From Methylobacterium symbioticum (GTDB lineage: Bacteria; Pseudomonadota; Alphaproteobacteria; Rhizobiales; Beijerinckiaceae): DNA of 61,506 nucleotides. The notes beneath the pieces were generated by a model. That model was not told the DNA's origin. It did not search any database and saw only the letters and a list, made by a program, of their open reading frames with translations. Each line of letters begins with the position of its first letter. Within the stretch, counting starts at the first letter, position 1. The DNA lies in assembly GCF_902141845.1 (NCBI RefSeq), contig NZ_CABFPH010000027.1:1-61506 (forward strand), read 5' to 3'. Positions 57,782-61,506 of this stretch are shown one piece after another. The position numbers were made by a program, and so were the translations under genes.

Positions 57782-58699
57782 ATGCGCATGAAGTCAGTCT
57801 TCCTCGTTCTTCTGTCCGCATTCTGCTCGACATCCACCCTGTCCGCCCGGGCCGAAGGCACGAGCCGCCTCGACCGGATCCGCGAGACGGCCACGATCCA
57901 GCTCGGCTTTCCCGACGCCTCGCCGCCCTTCGCCTTCCTCGACGGCACCGGCAAGCCGGTCGGCTACAGCCTCGAGATCTGCGAGCACGTGGCTCAGAAG
58001 ATCAAGGCGGCCCTCAAGCTGCCGAAGCTCGACGTGCGCTACACCCCCGTCCAGTCGGCGACCCGCATCCCGCTGATCAACAACGGCACCATCGACCTCG
58101 AATGCGGCACCGCGACGAACCTCGCGGAGCGCCACAAGCTCGTCGCCTTCGCCCCCACCACCTTCGTGGCGCAGATCGTGCTGGTGGCGCGCAAGGACAC
58201 GGATGTCGACGTGAACGACATCGCCTCCTTCCGCGGCAAGGCGATCTCCGCGCAGGCCGGCGGGCAGACCCAGCGCTTCCTGACCAAGGTCAGCGCCCGC
58301 GACGGCCTCGACATCAAGGTGATGGCCGGCAAGGACACGGCCGAGACCTTCCTGCTGATGGCGAGCGGGCGGGCTCAGGGCAGCATCAACGACGACGCCC
58401 TGGCCTACACCACCGTCGCCAACGCCGCCGACCGCGAGAGCTACAAGATCGGCACCAAGGGCCTCGAATTCGCGCCCTACGGCATCCTGCAGCCCAAGGA
58501 CGACCCTGCCTTCAAGGCCGCGGTGGACGGCGCCGTCATCGAGCTGATGAAGGACGGCACGGTCGCTGGCCTCTACACGAAGTATTTCGAGAGCCCGCTC
58601 CCGCCGCGGCAGGTCAATCTCAAGCTGCCGATGAGCGCAGCCCTCAAGCGCGCGCTGGCCAATCCCACCGACTCGGGCGACCCGGCGGCCTACGAGTGA
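57782..58699 (+). CDS. Amino acid ABC transporter substrate-binding protein
   Basis: The product has 305 residues. The signal peptide, KSVFLVLLSAFCSTSTLSAR, ends near residue 24 (ARA-EG). The body is a type 2 periplasmic binding fold similar to GltI-like aspartate/glutamate binders: LGFPDASPPFAFLD, GYSLEICEHVAQKIK, NNGTIDLECGTATN and QAGGQTQRFLTKVS. No permease or ATPase gene is adjacent; the next gene is a threonine aldolase. It may share permeases encoded elsewhere or act as a sensor. Confidence 0.9.
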   Translation: MRMKSVFLVLLSAFCSTSTLSARAEGTSRLDRIRETATIQLGFPDASPPFAFLDGTGKPVGYSLEICEHVAQKIKAALKLPKLDVRYTPVQSATRIPLINNGTIDLECGTATNLAERHKLVAFAPTTFVAQIVLVARKDTDVDVNDIASFRGKAISAQAGGQTQRFLTKVSARDGLDIKVMAGKDTAETFLLMASGRAQGSINDDALAYTTVANAADRESYKIGTKGLEFAPYGILQPKDDPAFKAAVDGAVIELMKDGTVAGLYTKYFESPLPPRQVNLKLPMSAALKRALANPTDSGDPAAYE

Positions 58700-58725
58700 G
58701 GCGGGTCGAGCAGGAAGCCGACGGG

Positions 58726-59811
58726 ATGACCGCGATGCAGCCCCCCGACCGTTCGCCCGCGCCGCCACCCGGCGCGGTGGACCTCCGCAGCGACACCCTG
58801 ACCCGGCCGACCGAGGCCATGTACGAGCGGATGCGCGCCGCGCCCGTCGGCGACGACGGCCTCGACGGGGACCCGACCGCGCGCGAGCTCGAAGCCGTCG
58901 CGGCCGAGGCGCTCGGCAAGGAGGCCGGCCTGTTCGTGCCGAGCTGCACGATGGCGAACCTCATCGCCACGCTGTGCCATGCGCCGCGCAACCAGCAGGT
59001 GGTGCTGGAGGCGCGCGCCCACATGTACACCGCCGAGCGCGGGGCGACGACCTTCACGGGCACCTTCGCCGTCGGGATTCCCGGCGAGGCCGGCGCGATG
59101 GATCTCGGCCTGCTCGAAGAGGCTCTGCGCCCCGCAGGGTCCGGGCTCGCGACCGGCCTGATCGGCCTGGAGACCAGCCACAACAACGCTGGCGGCACGG
59201 TGCTGCCGCTCGCCCACATGAAAGCGGTCCAGACGCTCGCGCGCGAGGCCGGGATCCCGGTCCATCTCGATGGCGCCCGCCTGTACAACGCGGCGGTCCA
59301 TCTGGGCGTCGCCCCGGCCGAGATCGCCCAGTACACGGATACCGTGGCGCTCTGCCTGTCGAAGGGCCTCAGCGCGCCTGTCGGCGCCGTCCTGGCCGGC
59401 AGCCGGGACGTGGTCTCGCAGGGGCGCCGCCTGCGCCGGATGCTCGGCGGCGCGCAGCGTCAGGTCGGCGTCGTCGCCGCGGCGGGGCTCGAGGCTGTGC
59501 AGACGATGGGGCCGCGCCTCGTCGAGGATCACAAACGGGCCCGCCTGCTCGGCGCCGGCCTCAACGCGTTGCATCCGGATCTCTCGGCGTCCCGGCCGCA
59601 GACCAACATCGTGCAGGTCGATCTGCGGCGGACCGGACAGGACGCGGCGCAGTGGGTCTCCGCCCTGGCGGCGCGCGGCGTGCTGGTGCGGCCCCTCGGG
59701 CGCGACCACCTCCGGCTCGTCACCCATCGCCATATCGACGACGCGGATATCGAGGCCGCCATCGAGGGCTTCCGCCTCTGCCTGGCGCAGCCGGCGGCCG
59801 GCCGCGCCTGA
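58726..59811 (+). CDS. Low-specificity threonine aldolase
   Basis: This PLP enzyme splits threonine or allo-threonine to glycine and acetaldehyde. The ATG at 58726 (AGGAAG upstream) gives 361 residues. The PLP lysine is K213 in CLSKGLSAPVGA, and LDGARLYNAAV (181-191) and VDLRSDTLTRP (18-28) are family motifs. It follows the solute-binding gene by 26 bases, so the two are likely one unit under the divergent LysR regulator, pointing to use of a beta-hydroxy amino acid. Confidence 0.93.
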   Translation: MTAMQPPDRSPAPPPGAVDLRSDTLTRPTEAMYERMRAAPVGDDGLDGDPTARELEAVAAEALGKEAGLFVPSCTMANLIATLCHAPRNQQVVLEARAHMYTAERGATTFTGTFAVGIPGEAGAMDLGLLEEALRPAGSGLATGLIGLETSHNNAGGTVLPLAHMKAVQTLAREAGIPVHLDGARLYNAAVHLGVAPAEIAQYTDTVALCLSKGLSAPVGAVLAGSRDVVSQGRRLRRMLGGAQRQVGVVAAAGLEAVQTMGPRLVEDHKRARLLGAGLNALHPDLSASRPQTNIVQVDLRRTGQDAAQWVSALAARGVLVRPLGRDHLRLVTHRHIDDADIEAAIEGFRLCLAQPAAGRA

Positions 59812-59817
59812 CCGCAG

Positions 59818-59843
59818 CCGGGCGCCCGCCTCTGGGCGCCCGG
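59818..59843 (+). terminator. Possible terminator after threonine aldolase
   Basis: CCGGGCGCCC (59818-59827) pairs with GGGCGCCCGG (59834-59843), loop of six. There is no T run. It begins six bases after the stop codon. Confidence 0.5.
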
Positions 59844-59968
59844 CCTGGGGCGGGCGGCTTCTCGAAGCGGCCCATGCTCCACCGCCGCACGAGCCTTGCG
59901 GCGAACCGGATTTCCCCGGCGCCCGTCTTGATCTAGGCCGGAACCGTCCCGCTCGCGTTCCGCCCGCC

Positions 59969-61294
59969 ATGCACGCACCCCTTCCCGTCTCCGGCCGGCG
60001 CGTCCTCGCCCTCGCCCTGCCGATGACGCTCGCCAACGTCACGACGCCGATGCTCGGCTTCGTCGGCGCGACCGTGATCGGGCGCCTGGGCGATGCCGCC
60101 GCGCTCGGGGCGATCGCGCTCGGTGCCGTGATCTTCGACGCGATCTTCTGGTCCTTCGGCGCGTTGCGCATGGCCACAGCCGGGCTGACCGCGCAGGCGG
60201 TCGGCGCGCGCGACGCGGCCGAGATCGACCGCACCCTGGCCCGCGCGCTCGCCGCGGGCGCGCTGGCCGGCCTCGCCCTCATCGTGCTGCAGCTTCCGAT
60301 CGCGGCCGCCGCCTTCGCGATCAGCGGCGCGAGCCCGGCGGTGGTCGAGGGCCTGTCGACCTATTTCCACATCCGCATCCTCTCGGCGCCGTTCGTGCTC
60401 GCGAACTACGCGGTGCTGGGCTCCGTGCTCGGACGCGGCCGGACCGATCTCGGCCTGCTGTTGCAGGTGGCCATCAACTGCGTGAACGTCGCGCTCACCC
60501 TCGCCTTCGTGGTGGGATTGGAGCGCGGCATCGGCGGGGCGGCGCTGGCGACCGTCTGCGCCGAGGGAGCGGGCCTCCTCCTCGGCCTCGTGCTGCTCCG
60601 CCGGCTCGGCGCGCATCCCTTCCGGGTACCGCTGGCGGAGATCCGTGATGCCGCGGCGCTGAGGCGCACCTTCGCGGTCAACGTCGACATCGTCATCCGC
60701 ACCCTGGCCCTGGTCGCGGGTATCGTGCTGTTCTCCGCGCTCGGGGCACGCCAGGGCGATGCCGTGCTCGCCGCCAACGCCGTGCTCTGGAACCTCTTCC
60801 TGATCGGGGGCTTCTTCCTCGACGGTTTCGCCACGGCCGCGGAGGCGCTCTGCGGGCAGGCGCTCGGGGCCCGCGACGAGGCGGATTTCCGCCGCGCCTC
60901 CAGGCTCAGCCTGCGCTGGTGCCTCGGTTTCGGGGTCGGCGTCAGCCTGATCGCGCTCGGCGGCGGCCACGCCTTCATCGATTTCGTGAGCACGAACGAG
61001 GCCGTGCGCGCGGTGGCCTACCAGTATCTGCCGCTCGCGGCGCTCGCCCCCTTCGTGGCGGCGACGCCCTTCGCCTATGACGGCATCTATATCGGCGCCA
61101 CCTGGACGCGGGCCATGCGGAACCTGATGCTCGCCGCCCTGGCCGCCTATTGTGCCACGCTGCTCGCCGTGCAGGCGCTCGACCTCGGCAATACCGGCCT
61201 CTGGCTCGCCTTCCTCAGCTTCCTCGGCGCCCGCGGCCTCGGCCAGGCTCTGGCCTATCCGGGTTTGGCGCGCCGGGAATTCGCGGCGGCGTAG
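59969..61294 (+). CDS. MATE family efflux transporter
   Basis: From ATG 59969 the protein has 441 residues and about twelve membrane segments arranged as two related halves of six. The N-half start, RRVLALALPMTLANVTTPML, and AQAVGARDAAEIDRTLARAL fit the DinF branch of MATE transporters. The second half has FATAAEALCGQALGARDEAD, the matching loop. These export drugs or metabolites with Na+ or H+ entry. The substrate is unknown. It has no clear partner gene. Confidence 0.93.
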   Translation: MHAPLPVSGRRVLALALPMTLANVTTPMLGFVGATVIGRLGDAAALGAIALGAVIFDAIFWSFGALRMATAGLTAQAVGARDAAEIDRTLARALAAGALAGLALIVLQLPIAAAAFAISGASPAVVEGLSTYFHIRILSAPFVLANYAVLGSVLGRGRTDLGLLLQVAINCVNVALTLAFVVGLERGIGGAALATVCAEGAGLLLGLVLLRRLGAHPFRVPLAEIRDAAALRRTFAVNVDIVIRTLALVAGIVLFSALGARQGDAVLAANAVLWNLFLIGGFFLDGFATAAEALCGQALGARDEADFRRASRLSLRWCLGFGVGVSLIALGGGHAFIDFVSTNEAVRAVAYQYLPLAALAPFVAATPFAYDGIYIGATWTRAMRNLMLAALAAYCATLLAVQALDLGNTGLWLAFLSFLGARGLGQALAYPGLARREFAAA

Positions 61295-61302
61295 GACGGC
61301 TC

Positions 61303-61506
61303 TCAGCGCGGATCCGTCCAGCGGCGGCCGGTGGAGCCGGTGCTGGTGGGGGCGGCCGGCTCTGCCGAGACGCTCGGGGTGAGCGCGCCGCGCTGGCTGA
61401 CCGGCGCAGCCGGTGCCGTGCGCTGGACGACCCGGCGCACCGGCAGGGCGCTGCGGCGGTAGCGCGCCCGGCGGTAGCGGCGCGGGCGCTCGCTCGTCGC
61501 GCCGAC
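61303..61506 (-). CDS. Hypothetical basic, low-complexity protein (partial)
   Basis: A frame open to the window edge ends with TGA (61303-61305). It encodes at least 67 residues, starting inside the gene with an Arg/Tyr-rich stretch (RYRRARYRRS), then an Ala/Pro/Ser/Thr-rich tail ending RRWTDPR. There is no domain. It could be the disordered C-terminus of an exported or membrane protein. The 5' part lies outside the window, so confidence is limited. Confidence 0.4.
   Translation of the reverse strand, partial: VGATSERPRRYRRARYRRSALPVRRVVQRTAPAAPVSQRGALTPSVSAEPAAPTSTGSTGRRWTDPR

Overview
This window is a roughly 61.5 kb stretch of high-GC alphaproteobacterial chromosome. Gene content and order fit a Methylobacterium/Methylorubrum-type member of the Hyphomicrobiales: ybaB and recR near a dnaX tail, Hsp20 next to DUF1150, rpoZ next to a single bifunctional Rsh, the Lhr-PdeM repair pair, and several palindromic repeat families. 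The genus is an inference from gene families; no phylogeny was run. The first 116 bases are not chromosome. They are a poly-T run plus a slightly corrupted Illumina P5 adapter, so the window almost certainly begins at a contaminated contig end, with dnaX cut just before its stop.

Layout. 0.1-9 kb: dnaX tail, ybaB, a small methyltransferase, a PAS-HTH regulator, pckA, recR, def-fmt-truA, and dapE convergent to truA. 9-13 kb: a PilZ-like protein, then a glycogen-debranching-type glucosidase and a GT4 glycosyltransferase on the minus strand. 13.4-18.8 kb: rpmI-rplT, a strong terminator, pheS-pheT and a SEC-C protein. 18.8-21.8 kb: an aldo/keto reductase, a membrane class III nucleotide cyclase overlapping a tiny membrane protein, and an orphan BrnA-type antitoxin pair. 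22-25.7 kb: exbB-exbD-tonB with two unknown genes upstream. 26-31 kb: hsp20-DUF1150, a hydrolase, a GT4 enzyme, infC (apparently starting at AUU) and a MoeB-like E1 enzyme. 31-37.3 kb: an AsmA protein, the CoA-transferase pair scoA-scoB, and acnA.

37.5-45.4 kb: a repeat protein beside an orphan polysaccharide ABC permease, fabD-fabG, an FAD oxidoreductase, rpoZ and rsh. 45.4-51.5 kb: a soluble lytic transglycosylase, dapA-smpB, a NYN nuclease and pyrE. 51.5-56 kb: pdeM and lhr, with lhr carrying an in-frame palindromic repeat insertion, then an HSL-type esterase. 56-61.5 kb: a DUF6460 membrane protein, a LysR regulator divergent from a solute-binding protein and a threonine aldolase, a MATE exporter, and a minus-strand gene cut by the window end.

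Most of the window is core housekeeping: translation (rpmI, rplT, infC, pheST, def, fmt, truA, smpB), lysine and cell wall (dapA, dapE, slt), fatty acid synthesis (fabD, fabG), central carbon (pckA, acnA, scoAB) and stress signalling (rpoZ, rsh, cyclase). I found no prophage, integrase, transposase, CRISPR array, rRNA or tRNA. The most unusual items are the repeat-derived insertion in lhr with no usual start codon, the AUU start of infC, the debranching-enzyme/GT4 pair, the cyclase with its overlapping 65-residue partner, the BrnA-like antitoxin without BrnT, and the export permease without an ATPase.
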